A DNA stretch of 64,000 nucleotides, from assembly GCA_027257055.1 (NCBI GenBank), contig JAPVLO010000083.1:1240001-1304000 (forward strand). The letters run 5' to 3'. Below, in pieces: positions 1 to 12,790 of this stretch. Made by a program: the position numbers and the translations under genes. Numbering within the stretch: position 1 is the stretch's first letter; every line of letters starts with the position of its first letter. Source of the DNA: Cephalopachus bancanus. Its lineage: Eukaryota; Chordata; Mammalia; Primates; Tarsiidae. The notes beneath the pieces were generated by a model. The model was not told the DNA's origin and searched no databases. It saw only the letters and a program-made list of their open reading frames with translations.

Positions 1-905
1 AGAACTCTACCCAAATCATTTTCTAAAGCTAACATCACATTGATACCCAAACTGGTTAAGATCCAACAAACAAAGGGAACCACAGTTCAATATCCTTGAT
101 GAACATAGATGCAAAAATTCTCAACAAGATCCTAACAAACTGGATCCATCAGTACATCTCAAAAATCTTCCACCATGGTCAAGTAGGCTTCATCCCTGGG
201 ATGCAGGACTGTTTCAACATCCGCAAGACCACAAACGTAATTAAAGACATCAACATATGTAAAACCAAGAACCACATGATTATATCATTAGATGTGGAAA
301 AAGCTTTCAATAAAATCCAGCATCTCTTCTTGATAAAAACCCTTGAACACCTAGGCATAGATGGAACATACCTCAAAATAGTTAGAACCATCTGTGATAA
401 ACCTACAGCCAACATACTGCCAAACAGATTGAAATTGGAACCATTTCCTCTGAAAACTGGAACAAGACAAGGATGCCCACTCTCACCTCTCCTGTTTGAA
501 GTCCTAGCTAGAGCAATCAGACAAGAGAAGGAAATCAGGAGTATCTAATCAGGAAAAGAGGAAGTTAAGTTATCCCTCTTTGCAGACCACATGATCCTGT
601 ACCTTGAAAACCCAAGAGAATATGTCAAAAACCTCCTTACACTGATAAAGGACTTTGGCAAAGTCTTAGGTTTAAAATAAATGTGCAAAGGACAGTCGCA
701 TTCCAATACAGCAACAATAAACAAACAAAACCCCCCAAAACCACTATAGCCAGAAAAAAAATCACATACCTTGGTATCTTCTTAATCAGAGAAGTGAAAG
801 ATCTCTACAACGAAAACTACAAAACACTGCTCAAAGAAATCAAAGAAGACACAAACAAATGGAAAAATATTCCATGCTCATGGATTGGAAGTAACTACTT
901 CTACT
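1..905 (+). mobile_element. L1 ORF2 reverse-transcriptase fragment, decayed
   Basis: The + strand encodes part of the L1 ORF2 reverse transcriptase, cut on the left by the window edge. Recognisable blocks include [38 protein letters not shown] and [13 protein letters not shown]. The frame from 96 to 548 ends in a stop inside the usual EEKEI...[10 protein letters not shown] stretch. About four residues are missing between PLLF and EVLARAI. The catalytic FADD box reads FADH near 581-593, so the second metal-binding aspartate is lost. Further stops and frameshifts follow. Homology fades at about 905, near the motif [11 protein letters not shown]. This is a dead 5'- and 3'-incomplete copy. Confidence 0.93.
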
Positions 906-1594
906 ATTCCAGCTTCACCCTGTATCCTGCCTTCAGAGGTAAAGGGTACCTCTGAAATCCTAGGTTTTTCTGTGGAATTTACTTAACTTTGTGTTTGCTT
1001 TTCTTACTGTAGGTATTTAGTTTTTAACTTTCTTTGGTCTGCTAGGTTAGTGACCACTCATCCTTCTTCTTTTCAGATTCTAAGATTTTTGTCTTTATCT
1101 TGCATTTGTTGTTGTCTATTCCCCTATACCCTTTATCCTTGGGGCTTTGTATCTTCTTATCCCTCTTAATTTGTTTAGCAAGGGTTAGGAATGAAGCAGA
1201 GATAAATGCTTGTATTTCATTCTCTATGTTTAACTGAAAAGGTCCTCTTTCCCTTTCTAAATTTATATCACAACTCTATTTTCTTCCTTAAGCTCACATG
1301 ATCTTTGAGAGTTCTGATTATAACAGTTAATTAAACTTCCTGCAGGGTCAGGTGTTTGTTATGATGTTTCTAGGGAAGAACACCTTTAGGTGCTTTGTTT
1401 TAGCAGTCCATGCAGAAAACAGTGGGAATTAAAAGGCAAACTGACACATATATATAATTATTTGATTTTTTTACAAAGATACAAAATATATACAAGAAAT
1501 TACATAGAGAAAGTATATTCTTTCCAGCAACTCACACTGTAACAACTGAATATTTGTATGCAACAAAGTAAACTTCTATCCATACTGTGTACTG
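906..1594. other. Unique sequence, no gene seen
   Basis: AT-rich sequence between two L1 pieces. No frame longer than about 50 codons and no family that I recognise. Confidence 0.6.
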
Positions 1595-3165
1595 TATACA
1601 AATATTAACTTGAAATGGATCACAGACCTAAACATAAAACCTAAACCTATAAAATACATAGACAAAAATGACTTCCACATCGGTAAAACCTTTGTAACCT
1701 TGGATTATACAGAGATTTCTTAGGTATAACATGAGAAATAAAAATTGATGTCGACTTTGATCAAAATTAAAAACTGCTCTTCAAAAACACTGTGAAGATA
1801 ATAAAAAGACAAATCACAGGTCGGAGAAAATATTTGCAAATCACATGTCTGATAAAGAACTTGCATTTGGAAAATACAAAGAACTCTCAAAACACAACAA
1901 TAGAAAAACAAAGAAATGGGCTGAATGAAAATGGCCTTTCTGAACAACACTCATTTTGTTTTTTTTTTTTAAGTCCTATTTATTTATCTAATTTTTTTTT
2001 TTTTGAGTTGGAGTCTCACTCTGTCGCCCAGACTGGAGTGCAGTGGCCGCTCCCGGCCACCGCAACCTCGACCTGCTGGGCTCCGGCGATCCTTCCGCCT
2101 CAGCCTTCCAGGTAGCCGGAATTACAGGTATGCGCTACCACGCCCGGCTGATTTTTTGATTTATTGTAGAGATGAGGTCTCACTGCCCAGGCGGGTCTCG
2201 AACACGCAGGGTCAGGCAATCCACTCACCTCAGCCTCCCAAAGGTGCGGGATTACAGGCTGAGCCACTGAGCCCAGCTCATTTTTTTTAACCGAAAAACT
2301 AAAAAAGAATTCAGTTCTTTAGAAAATTTGTTTTAAAAGTACTTGAACAGACACTTTATTAGAGAAATATGGGATGATAAGTACACTAAAAATGCTCGAC
2401 ATCATTTGTTACTACAGAAATGCAAATGAGAACTACAGTGGAATACTTTTGCATACTTACTAGAAAGTCTAACATTAAAAGAACTGGCCATACCAAGTGT
2501 TGGTGAGTATCTGGAGCAATTGAAGCTCTCATACATTGCTGGTGAGAATGTAAAATGGCACAAACCCTTTGGAAAACAGTTAACCGTGTACCTACCCTAT
2601 GATGCAATCTTTCTACTCGTAGGTATTTACTCAAGAAAAAAATGAAAGCATGTGTCCATACAAAGACTTGCACACAAAGATTAATAACAGCTTTATTTGT
2701 AATAATCAAAGGTATTTGTAAACAATCCAAATTTCCATCAACAGTCAATGGATAAACAAATTATTGTATATCCAAACAATGAATACTATTTAGCAATAAA
2801 CAGAACACTGATATATGATACATGAATAAATCTGAAAATAATTATTCTGAATGAAAGAAGTCAGACTAAAATGAATACATACATATGACATCATTTATAT
2901 AAAATTATAGAAAATATAAACTAATCTATAGAGACAGCAGTCAGATTAGTGCTTGTCTGGGTATGGGTGTTGTAGGAGTAGGAAGGGATTACGATGGCGG
3001 AGGATGAAACTTTTGGAAGTAAAGTTATGCTCATTATCTTGGTTGTGGGCAATTTAAAAAAATCTGTGTATACATGTGCTAAAACTTATCCAATTGTACA
3101 ACTGAAATACTTGCAACTTATTTAACATCAATTATACTGCAATAAAACTGTCAGAAAAGGGATAT
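1595..3165 (+). mobile_element. Old L1 (L1M type) 3' region, split by an Alu
   Basis: The DNA follows the C-terminal part of L1 ORF2 and its 3' UTR in sense orientation: the GGATCACAGACCTAAA block at 1618, the zinc-knuckle neighbourhood (ATACATTGCTGGTGAGAATG, 2530) and the tract CCAACAGTCAATGGATAAAC-like at 2738. It ends with AACTGAAATACTTGC...ATTATACTGCAATAAAACTG near 3150, a tail typical of mid-age L1M elements. Divergence is high and no long frame survives. A younger Alu at 1958-2276 interrupts it, so the L1 is older than that Alu. Confidence 0.8.
1958..2276 (-). mobile_element. Alu SINE, strepsirrhine-type, reverse orientation
   Basis: Dimeric Alu read in reverse: a T-rich tail, GAGTTGGAGTCTCACTCTG, a central TTTTTTGATTTATTGTAGAG linker and the terminus GGCTGAGCCACTGAGCCCAGC. 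The repeat CTCATTTT occurs on both sides (1950-1957 and 2277-2284) and is a plausible short target-site duplication. The tail is long and interrupted (1958-2002). It sits inside an old L1. Confidence 0.88.
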
Positions 3166-4271
3166 CTTAGACATTTATGTCTTCTGGTAAAGGGACATGA
3201 GATCTTAGATGTAAGATCTTCTAGTAGTTTTAAGAAAAAAAAGAAACCCAAAGTTAAGTGAGAAATTCTGTCTCTGAAGAGTTAAAAATTGTGATTAGAA
3301 AATGCCCCACTAACTTGAAGTGTTTCTTGCTTCTTCTCATTTGAAAATATAAAGTGATGACTAAAAACTACTCAATATGCATGCAAAATTGAAGTTGATT
3401 AACCTCTGACCTTTATGCGTCATTTAATGAGGCAGCAAGCATGCTAGCATGAGGAAGCCTCCGTCAAAATGCTGAGTTTGAGATGATTCCTTTTCTGTAG
3501 CTCTTTGTTTTTGCTCCCAGCCCACCTAATTTGACTCTTGTCATGTTCGTACGAGGCTGAGGGCTTTATGTGAATCCCAATCAGTCACGGTTGTTGGCAG
3601 AAGCAGCCTGGTGGAGAATGATAGTGTTGTGGTTTTGTTCATGTATAAAAAAGATGTATGTGATCAACAGAAAATAAAATTTCTTTTTGTCTCTGGCCAG
3701 TACAATTTAGCAATTATTATGGTATTTGAAGAAAATGTCAGTGTAGCCATTTTGTTTAGATTATTTTGTATCTTGATGAGCTAAGAAAGGAGCGTGAATG
3801 CAGAGATAGGTGTTGTGTGATAGAGAGTGGACTGAATTTTCTGTGCTATACACAGAGACTGAAAACAAATTGCCCACAGATTGAAATAATTTCCATGGGG
3901 TCACATATGTCAACAACATCTTTCAGAATTGGTTCTCTTTTTAAAACTGGGAATTTCTTTCATGATTTTGTTCAGCTATGAAAATGAGACTAACATAAAC
4001 CATATTTAGAGATTTTGGAGGGCAACTTGGAGCTTTTAACGATGTGTCATTCCTTTATATTACTTATTTCTATCTATCACTATTAATAATCGCTATCATC
4101 ATTAAACATTTATTGATTGGCATGTGCAGTGATTTAAAAATCATGGAAATAATACATTGAAAACAATGTGGAAATTAAAGACTCCCTTTATACAGTTTCA
4201 TTTAATCATGTGACATACCTGTATTTGATGGAATATCTATAATTCTCACGCAAACAATGGAAATTTTCTCA
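3166..4271. other. Unique sequence, no gene seen
   Basis: About 1.1 kb without a recognisable repeat. The longest frame (3766-3981, 71 codons) has no familiar domain and is probably chance. Confidence 0.55.
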
Positions 4272-4283
4272 AAATTAGCTTTT

Positions 4284-4571
4284 ATTTCTGAGTCAGGGTT
4301 CCACACCGCCATCCAGGCTGGAGTACAGTGGCATGATCATGACTTACTGCAGCCTCAACCTCCTGGACTCAGGTAATCCTCCTGCCACAGCCTCCCAAGC
4401 AGCTGGGATTATAGGCATGTACCACCAACTCATTAAAATTTTTTTTTTTTTTGCAGAGATGAGGTCTCGCTATGATGCCTAAGCTTGTCTTGAACTCTTG
4501 GGCTCAAGTAATCTTCTTGCCTTGGCCTCCCAAAGTGCTGGGATTACAGGCATGAGCCACTGTACCCAGCC
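4284..4571 (-). mobile_element. Alu SINE, old (J-like), reverse orientation
   Basis: Both monomers are present in reverse, with an A-rich (here T12) linker at 4440 and the end CAGGCATGAGCCACTGTACCCAGCC. An AAATTAGC-TTTA repeat flanks it (4272-4283 and 4572-4584, one difference), a good target-site duplication. Confidence 0.9.
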
Positions 4572-4867
4572 AAATTAGCCTTTACAAGCAATTTTAGTAG
4601 CACAGTTATTGGATGATGACATTAGTTTGAGGTTAAAGGAAATCCTTTTAGAATCTTCTTCACTTTATTATGAAAGTTGTTTAAAGGGCTATAAAGGCTC
4701 TTGAAAAGAAGACAATAACCTGGGTCTTAGTTTTACAAAAGCTAGTTGTTATTGGAAGAGGCCATGATGTAAGGTGATTTTCTTACTCACGTACATGACT
4801 GGGGTACAAAACATAAACTTAGTAAGAAAGGACCACTCTGTCATCTATCTCATATCTTTTAGCATGT

Positions 4868-5450
<583 letters not shown>

Positions 5451-5659
5451 TGTTTGACGAGAAGAAAAATAATTATATTTGAAAGCAAGTTATCTCTAAA
5501 AATATAAAAATTTGCTACATATATGAATATTAGTAAATGTGATCACCTGACTTTCTTAGATACATGTTTTGAGTGGTTTTCATTCTATTTCATTGTATTA
5601 TGGCTTTTGAAATAGGCTTATATTCATGTATGACTATATAATGTAGAATTTAAAGGCAC

Positions 5660-5972
5660 AAAGCTGGGTATGGTGGCTCACACCTGTAATCTCAGCACTT
5701 TGAGAAGCCAAGGCAAGAGAATTGTCTGAGCTCAGGAGTTCAAGACCAGCCTTGGCAACATGGTGAGACCTCGTCTTTACATTAACAACAACAACAAATT
5801 AGCCAGGTGTTGTGGCGTGTGCCTGTAGTTCCAGCTACTTGGAAGGCCAAGGTGGAAGGATGACTTGAGCCCAGCAGGTTGAGGCTGTGGTGGCCGAGAT
5901 CATGCCACTGCACTGCAGCCTGGGCAATAGAGTGAGACTCCAACTCAAAAACAAAACAAAACAAAATAAAAA
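5660..5972 (+). mobile_element. Alu SINE, forward orientation
   Basis: Starts GCTGGGTATGGTGGCTCACAC, has an AACAACAACAACAAATTAGCC linker and ends with GGGCAATAGAGTGAGACTCC plus an (AAAAC)n-type tail. The right monomer has GCCCAGCAGGTTGAGGCTG, as in the other strepsirrhine-type copies here. Confidence 0.93.
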
Positions 5973-6319
5973 ACACAGGTGGCAAGTTACTTCCCTTGGA
6001 GATGGGGAGACAGAAGCCTCTCCCATTTACCTAAATTAAGAAAAAAAATCTTCATGCACCAAACACATTAATAGTGTATATACAAATCCAGGTTTCAGGA
6101 AAGCCAACTAAAATGGAATGGAAAAGAGGGCAGAATCCTGTAATACTTACTCATCATGTATACTGGGTTTATATTTTTATGAGTTAATTAGGAAAAAGTT
6201 TGTTTGGGAAATGGAAATTTGGACTACAAGTATCTCAATTTTGAGGTCGAGGTTTTCTACATAGATATGCATGAACCAATACGAAGTAGTTAATTCATGG
6301 ATTTAGCAAGCATAAAAAA

Positions 6320-6474
6320 GTTTACTCTTTTTATTGTGGTAAAATTACCATAAGTAAAAGCTACAAATAGTAAATGTACATTTTGATGAGTGTTGACAGA
6401 TGAATTTACTCATATAGACATCTTCACAATAAAGATATTGAATACTTTTTCTATCACACCAGAAAATGTCCTCG
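6320..6474. mobile_element. Possible old L1M 3'-UTR piece
   Basis: The tract TTTATTGTGGTAAAATTACC, followed by TACATTTTGATGAGTGTTGACA, resembles common old L1M 3'-end sequence. Short and diverged. Confidence 0.35.
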
Positions 6475-7556
6475 TGGTTTATTTATTTTATTTTAGATTC
6501 AGGGGATACGTGGGCATGTTTGTTACACGGGTATATTGGGTACTGGTTAGGATTGGACTTCAGGTGACCCATTTCCCAGAGAGTGGACATTGCTGAACTC
6601 TAACCCCCCCTTCACCTCCTCCTTTTAGTGCTCTCAGTGTCTAATGTTTTCATGTTTCTGACCATTTAGCTCCCACATGTAAGTGGGAACATGTGGTATT
6701 TGGTTTTCTGTTTCTGACTTAGTTCACTTAGGAACAAACATTTGCATACTGAGTTTTTCTAATAAGCTCATAAAAATATAGACCCAATGACGGGTTCATG
6801 TTCTTCAGCTCCATTCGTGTTGCTGTAAAGGACATGATTTCATTCTTTTTTCTGGTTCTGTAGTATTCCATGGTGTATATGTACCACATTTTCTCTGTCC
6901 AGTCAATTGTTGGTGGGTATGTAGGTTTATTCTATGATTTTGCTGTTGTAAATAGTGCTGCAATGAACATATGAGTACAGGTATCTCTTTTATTTTCCTT
7001 TGAGTAGGTACCTAGTAGTGGAATTGCTGGGCCAAATGCTAGTTCTATTTTTAGTTCTTTGAGAAATCTCCAGACTGTTTTCCATAGAGGCTGACTGAAC
7101 TAGTTTACAATCCCGCCAACAGTGTATGAGCATTCCGTGCCATCTGTTCTTTGACTTTTTAAATAATAGTTGTTCTGACTTATATAAGATGATATTTCAT
7201 TGTGGTTTTAATTTGCATTTCTCTGATGATTAGTGAAGTTGAGCATTTTTTCATATGTTTGTTGGCCGCTTGAGTGTCTTCTTTTGAGAAGTGTCTATTT
7301 ATGTCATTTGCCCAGTTTTTGGTTTTTTTTGAATTCTTCGTAGATTCTGGATGTTAGTTTTTTGTCAGAGTCGTAATTTGCAAATATTTTCTCCCATTCC
7401 TTAGGTTTTCTGTTCACTCTGTTGATTATTTACTTTGTTGTGCAGAATATTTTTAGTTTGATTAAGTCCTATCCTAATTTGGATGCCTTTTATTTCTTTC
7501 TCTCTCCTGATTTCTCTGGCTAGGACTTCTAGTACAATACTGAATGGGAGTGGTTC
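6475..7556 (-). mobile_element. L1 3' region, antisense, with internal deletion
   Basis: Antisense L1 from the 3' UTR (GTTTGTTACACGGGTATATTGGG) through the end of ORF2 (GTATTCCATGGTGTATATGTACC at 6864; CCAACAGTGTATGAGCATTCC at 7118). Near 7473 the sequence jumps from the AGTTTGATTAAGTCCTA block to a block that encodes the reverse-transcriptase region further upstream (GGACTTCTAGTACAATACTGAA), so roughly 1 kb of element is missing. Its 3' UTR differs from the strepsirrhine-type L1s, consistent with an older subfamily. Confidence 0.85.
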
Positions 7557-7574
7557 AGCAAACAGTTACAAGTA

Positions 7575-7720
7575 CAACCATATACCAAGCATGTTGCCAG
7601 AAGTTTGAATGAACCAGACAGATACAGTCCCTGCTCTCATAAGCATATGGTCAGTCTGTGAGGAGGAGAGACATTGACTAACTAGTGAGTTGCAGGGATA
7701 GTAGAATGTTCTCATATGCA
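7575..7720 (-). mobile_element. L2 fragment, antisense
   Basis: GACAGATACAGTCCCTGCTC followed by GGAGAGACATTGACTAAC matches the order of L2 antisense sequence near its 3' end. Diverged. Confidence 0.5.
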
Positions 7721-8042
7721 CAACTCCCTGATGCCTGGGGGCAGTAGTGTACTTGACAGCAAGGTATAGGAAGGAGATCTCTCTCTAGTCTCTAAAGAAT
7801 CCCTGAAAGTCCTTCAGTCTCTATTTATGCTCAATGAGCTCTTAGCTCTTATTCAATTATCAGCACTTTACTCTTTTCTGATCTGGTTTCTCTTATCAAT
7901 TCCAGTTTTTGGATTTATTTTTGTCCCTCTGCAAGATGGGAGTTTTGCTGAAAAACCTTGTCACTGGGATGTTAAGAGGACTGGCTCAAAAGTCACTTGA
8001 TCATTGTAGGGTCAAGGAAGAGTCTGAAAAGGAGTTTGAAAC

Positions 8043-8044
<2 letters not shown>

Positions 8045-8094
<50 letters not shown>
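8045..8094. repeat. Microsatellite (TG)25
   Basis: Pure TG run directly before the T-rich 3' end of an antisense L1. It probably grew at or beside the old poly(A) site. Confidence 0.99.
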
Positions 8095-8098
<4 letters not shown>

Positions 8099-8947
8099 AT
8101 TGTATTTTAGAATCAGGGCCAGGTTTAGAATGGTGGCCAGGTTTATTACATGTGCAGGTTTATTACATGGGTAAGTTGCATGATGGTGAGGTTTGGGTTT
8201 CTATTGAACCGGTCATCCAAATAGTGAATTTAGCACCCATAGGTAGGTTTTCAACCCTTTCCCCTCTCCTTCTCTTCCCCATTTAGGAGTGCCCAGTGTC
8301 ACTGTTTCCATCTTTATGACCATGTGGACTCAGTGTTTAGCTCCCACTTGTGAGAACAAGCAGCATTTGGTTTTCTGCTTCTGCATTAATTTGGTTAGAA
8401 TAATGACCTCTAACTGTTTCCATGTCACTTCGAAGTACATAATTTTGTTATTTTTTATGACTGTGTAGTATTCCATGGTATATATTTACCACATTTTCTT
8501 TATCTAGTCAACTGGACACCTAGGTTGGTTCTATGTGTTTGCTATTGTGAATGGTGCTGTAATAAACAGTGCATATGATTGCAGGTATCTTTTTGGTAGA
8601 ATGATTTATGTTCTTTGGGTATATACCTATAATAAGATTGCTGGGGCAAATGGTAATTCTATTTTTAGTTGGGAAATCTCCAAAGTGCTTTCCACAGGGG
8701 CTGAACTAGTTTATATTCCCACCAACAGTGTATGAATGTGTGAATACACTTTTCTCTGCAACCTCACCAACATCTGTTGTTTTTTTGACTTTTTAATATA
8801 ACCATTCTGACTGGCATGAGGTGGTATCTTATTGTGGTTTTGATTTGCATTGATTTGATGATTACTGATATTGCACATTTTTCATGTTTGTTGGCCACTT
8901 GTATGTCTTCCTTTGAGAAGTTGTCCGTTCATGTTCTTTGCCCACTT

Positions 8948-9952
8948 AAAAAAATTTTTTTTTTACTATGAAGATGTGGAGTACATTTCAGGGTTAGGTA
9001 TATAAACATTGATCACGCAGGTACCGTTGTTGATGAGGTGTGCCACTCCCTCCCCTAGCAGTTTCCCTCAACTGCCAATCCCCCCACCCCACACAGTTTC
9101 CCACTACAGCCAATCGCTTTCTTATAGCATTGTGATTGTTCAAGGTCAGCTTATGAGTGAGAACATATGGAACTCAGTTCTATGTTTCTGTGATAAATCA
9201 CTGAGTATTTTGCTGCAAAATCCATATATTTGTCCTTCTTTATGGCTGCATAATATTCCATTTGTGTATATGTACTATATTTTTTTAATCCAGTCCAACT
9301 TCAATGGGCAACATGGTTGGTTCCAAGTTTTTGCTATTGTGAATAGAGCTGCAACAAACATACGTGTGAAGGTATCCTTTTTGCAGAATAATTTGAGTTC
9401 CTTTGGGTATATTCCCAATAGGGGAATTGCTGGATCATATGGAAGGTCAATTTCTAGTTCTTTCAGAAATCGCCACACTGTCTTCCAAAGGGGTTGTACT
9501 AGTCTGCATTCCCACCAGCAGTATAGAGGCATTCCTTTTTCTTCACATCCTCACCAATATCTGTTGTTGTTTGTTTTATAAATGGTGGTCATTCTTCCTG
9601 GGGTTAGGTAGTATCTCAATGTGGTTCTGATTTGTATTTCTCTGATGATGAGTGAGGCTGAGCACTTTTTCATGTGTCTGTTAGCTGCCTGTATATCTTC
9701 TTTTGAGAAGTGTCTATTCTTGTCTTTTGCCCACTTTTTAAAGGGGCTGTTTGTTTTTTTCCTTTCAGCGTATTTGAGTTCCTTGTAGATCCTAGATGTT
9801 AGGCCTTTGTCAGATACACAGTTGGCAAATATTTTTTCCCATTCTGTGTGCTGTCTCCCTGCTCTCTTGATGGTTTTTTTTGCTTTGCAGAAGCTCATTA
9901 ACTTGATGAGGTCCCATTTGTCTATCTTATTTCTTAAGGTATTGGCCTTTAG
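8948..9952 (-). mobile_element. Young truncated L1 nested in an older L1
   Basis: Strepsirrhine-type 3' UTR (GTGGAGTACATTTCAGGGTT at 8974) followed by the C-terminal part of ORF2 on the - strand. Recognisable peptides include [31 protein letters not shown] and [13 protein letters not shown]. The element is 5'-truncated at 9952. The 13-bp repeat TCTTTGCCCACTT lies at 8935-8947 and 9953-9965, and the right copy continues TTTAA, so the junction fits the TTTT/AA preference of the L1 endonuclease. Confidence 0.95.
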
Positions 9953-10281
9953 TCTTTGCCCACTTTTTAATGGGGCTATCCTGTTTGTTCTTGTTTATTT
10001 GTTTAAATTCCTTATAGATTCTGGATATTAGTCCTTTGTGTGACGCATAATTTGCAAATATTTGCTACCCATTCTGTAGGTTGTCTATTACTCTGTTGAT
10101 AGTTTCTTTTGCTGTGCTGAAGCTCTTTAGTTTAATTAGGTTCCTCTTACCAATTTTATTTTTGGCTGCATTTGCTTTTGAGGAGTTAGTCATAAATTCT
10201 TTGCTTAGGCCAATGTCAAGAAGAAATTTTCTTAGGTTTTCTTCTAGGATTTTAAAAGTTTGAGGTCTTGTGTTTAAGTCT

Positions 10282-10337
10282 ATAATCATAGATGATAAAA
10301 CATCATAAAGGCAACTCGTTCTAATTTTTTTGATATT
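10282..10337. repeat. 56-bp duplicated patch, copy A (inside L1)
   Basis: Begins ATAATCATAGATGATAAAAC and ends TTTTTTTGATATT. It matches 11277-11332 in the same orientation at 54 of 56 positions by eye. In an L1 this place should hold sequence encoding the region around the motif for LINSKWIKDLN-like residues, so the patch is foreign to the element. Confidence 0.9.
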
Positions 10338-11020
10338 GATTTTTGTCCATGGTGAGAGGTAGGTGTCCAGTTTCATTCTTCTGTATGGTGGCCTGGCAGT
10401 TTTCCCAGCATCACTTATTGAATAGGGTGTTCTTTCCCCATTGTTCATTTTTATTGAAGATCAGTTGGGGTTGTAGGTGAGCAACTTATTTCTGAGTTCT
10501 CTATTCTGTTCCATTAGCCTGTCTATGTTTGTACCTGTACCATGCTGTTTTGTAGCCTTGTAATAACATTTTAAGTTTGGTAATGTAGATACCTCAAGCT
10601 TTATTCTTTTTGCTCATGATTGCTTTGGTTATTTGGGATCTTTTTTCTTCCATATGAAGTTTAGATTTTTTCCTCCTAATTCTGTGAGAAATGATACAGG
10701 TAATTTGATAGGAATTGTGTGAATCTGAAGATTGCCTTGGGTGGTTTGGACATCTTAACAATAGTCATTCTTCCAATTCATGAGCATGGAATGTTTATTT
10801 GTTTGTGTCATCCTTGATTTCTTTCAGTGTTTTGTAGTTCTTATTGCAGTGATCTTTCACCTCCTTGGTTAGATGTAGTCTTTGGTATTTTATTTTATTT
10901 TTGCTGCTATTGTAAGTGGGATTACATTCTTGATTTGATTCTCAGTTTGAATGTTATTGGTGTATGGAAATGTTACTGACTTTTGTACATTGATTGTGTA
11001 TCCTGAAACTTTACTAAGAT

Positions 11021-12259
11021 GAGCAAGCTGGGATCTGTGAAGATTAAATTGAATGACAGGCTCTTTGGTTCTTATATTTTCCTTAAATCATGTCTCTTTT
11101 TCCCATGCTAAGTCATAGGATTGACTTGATTGCAGAATAGGTCTTTAAATTAAATAAATAGGTATGAAGCTGGGCCTATATTGAGTTTACAACATGAAGA
11201 CATCATTAGTCTGTATCTTTTAATTTATTTAAGTCTGTATCTTAAAAAGCACTCTATACATCTTTGATTGGATAGAATAATCATAGATGGTAAAACATCA
11301 TAAAGGCAACTTGTTCTAATTTTTTTGATATTATATAGTAATGAGGTTTGTTTGAAGGTAGATCTAGATGTGGGAAAGCAAAAATGTAGTACTAAAGTAT
11401 TTTTCGTCAAAGTATTAACTATGTTTTCTTCTTTTACTGGAAAAAAAATCTCCTCCTACTTCCTATGGCACATTGCCAAGAAGTTTGTCCCCTTGGCTTC
11501 TAGGGCTCTCTGATAAAAAAGTCACATCTGACCAAATGGCATGTGTGTTTAGTTATTTGATGCACTGAAAGGAAAAAAATTGCATATTTCATAAAGTTGG
11601 CTTCTGTAAGCTGCATGTCTGAACAACTAATCTTTTTCATAGAGAAAAAACTATATTTCATATCATTATGGACCCTAACAATTCAAAATCCATTTGTTCA
11701 CTACTGTGAGTGCATGACTCATTGAAAAGGATTTTTTTCTCTAAGGCTGTACTGTGTGTATGTATACACATTGAAGATAGTCTTAAATGCTTCTAAAACT
11801 TAATTAGTGGAACATTACAGATACACAGGAAATCCCCTTGTGGTAGAGTTCTCTATTATGCTGCCGTGTCTGATTTGCTTCAAACATGGTTTCTCCACTT
11901 TGGAGAGAAACTGGTGTGTAAGGTGGCTCTGGGAATTAGTGGAAACCTCTTATCATTTACATAGAGATGTGCACCCAGTGTAACTAATAAATAGATCCTG
12001 TTTGATTTAAAATATTGTCACTTTTGTTTCCTGTTTTGTAAAACCCCAAAAAGTGATTTAATGGACAGAGAGCTAAGGGTGTCCATATGGACAAAATCAC
12101 TCCCATCTGACAGTATCACAGTTACAGACTACTTAATAATCTTATGAGTCTCATGTATGCAAAAAAGCTCTTGTGATCTCAGAAACAGCAGCACAATCAG
12201 TTGTTTATTTCACTAAGTTACCGGGTAGTGGAACTGTGGAAAACAGTTCTGGTTTTGTT
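11021..12259. other. Unique sequence, no gene seen
   Basis: Apart from copy B of the 56-bp patch I see no gene or familiar repeat. A small direct repeat, AGTCTGTATCTT, occurs at 11209 and 11232. Confidence 0.55.
11277..11332. repeat. 56-bp duplicated patch, copy B (flank)
   Basis: Second copy, 940 bp beyond the end of copy A, in sequence that I do not recognise as L1. It differs from copy A at two positions (A/G and C/T). Both copies are preceded by a TTTAAGTCT string within 45 bp, which may be relevant microhomology. Confidence 0.9.
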
Positions 12260-12490
12260 GCTGGGAAAAGTGGGGTTTAAAGTGTGATTCTATTACTTTT
12301 TAGCTACAAGTTCCTGGAAAAGTCTCTTTCTTCTTTTTTTTGGCCTCTGTAAATTTTTGTTTCCTCATCTGAAACATGGGGCTAATAATAGTACCCATCT
12401 GAGAGGGGGGTTGTGAAGATTTAATGGAACTGTGTAGGTAAAGATCTTAGAAGAGGGCTAGGCACACGGCAGGACTTAACAAATGTGGCT
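12260..12490 (+). mobile_element. MIR SINE, forward orientation
   Basis: Contains the MIR core order: TTCCTCATCTGAAACATGGGG, CTAATAATAGTACCCATCTG, GTTGTGAAGATTTAATGGAA and GGCTAGGCACACGGCAGG. Diverged, as expected for this ancient family. Confidence 0.8.
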
Positions 12491-12699
12491 TTGCTTCTAC
12501 CATCCTCTCATGTGCCTAACTGGGCCTTCAGAAAAGAGAATCTTAGTTGAAAATTTGCTTGTGCCTTTGCTCATGCAGGAATTTGCCTGCCTGAAGATGA
12601 ATGCTGTGTCCTTTAGCAAGAGGGATCCCTTAGGAACAGCAGGGTATGATGGAAAAATGCCTTGGCCAAGGTATCTGGTCCAGGGTTTGAAACAAACTG

Positions 12700-12790
12700 T
12701 GTAACTTTAGAGTCCCTGAACTTAGCTCCTCATCTCTCCCATGCCTAGCACACAGTAGGAATTTATAAATATTTGTTGCCTCAACTAAGG
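12700..12790 (+). mobile_element. L2/MIR-type 3' end fragment
   Basis: GCCTAGCACACAGTAGGAAT followed by TATAAATATTTGTTG has the order of the L2 3' terminus. Too short to name the subfamily. Confidence 0.45.

Larger units (their letters stand above)
8095..11020 (-). mobile_element. Older L1, antisense, interrupted by a younger L1
   Basis: The first part (8095-8947) holds the 3' UTR and the last part of ORF2. The second part (9966 to about 11020) resumes exactly where the first stops and runs upstream through ORF2 (TCACTTATTGAATAGGGTG at 10411, CAATTCATGAGCATGGAATG at 10775). The gap is filled by a younger L1 with a clear target-site duplication. Around 10282-10337 a 56-bp patch not expected in L1 replaces the normal sequence. 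Homology ends near TTTACTAAG at 11020. Many stops; inactive. Confidence 0.88.
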
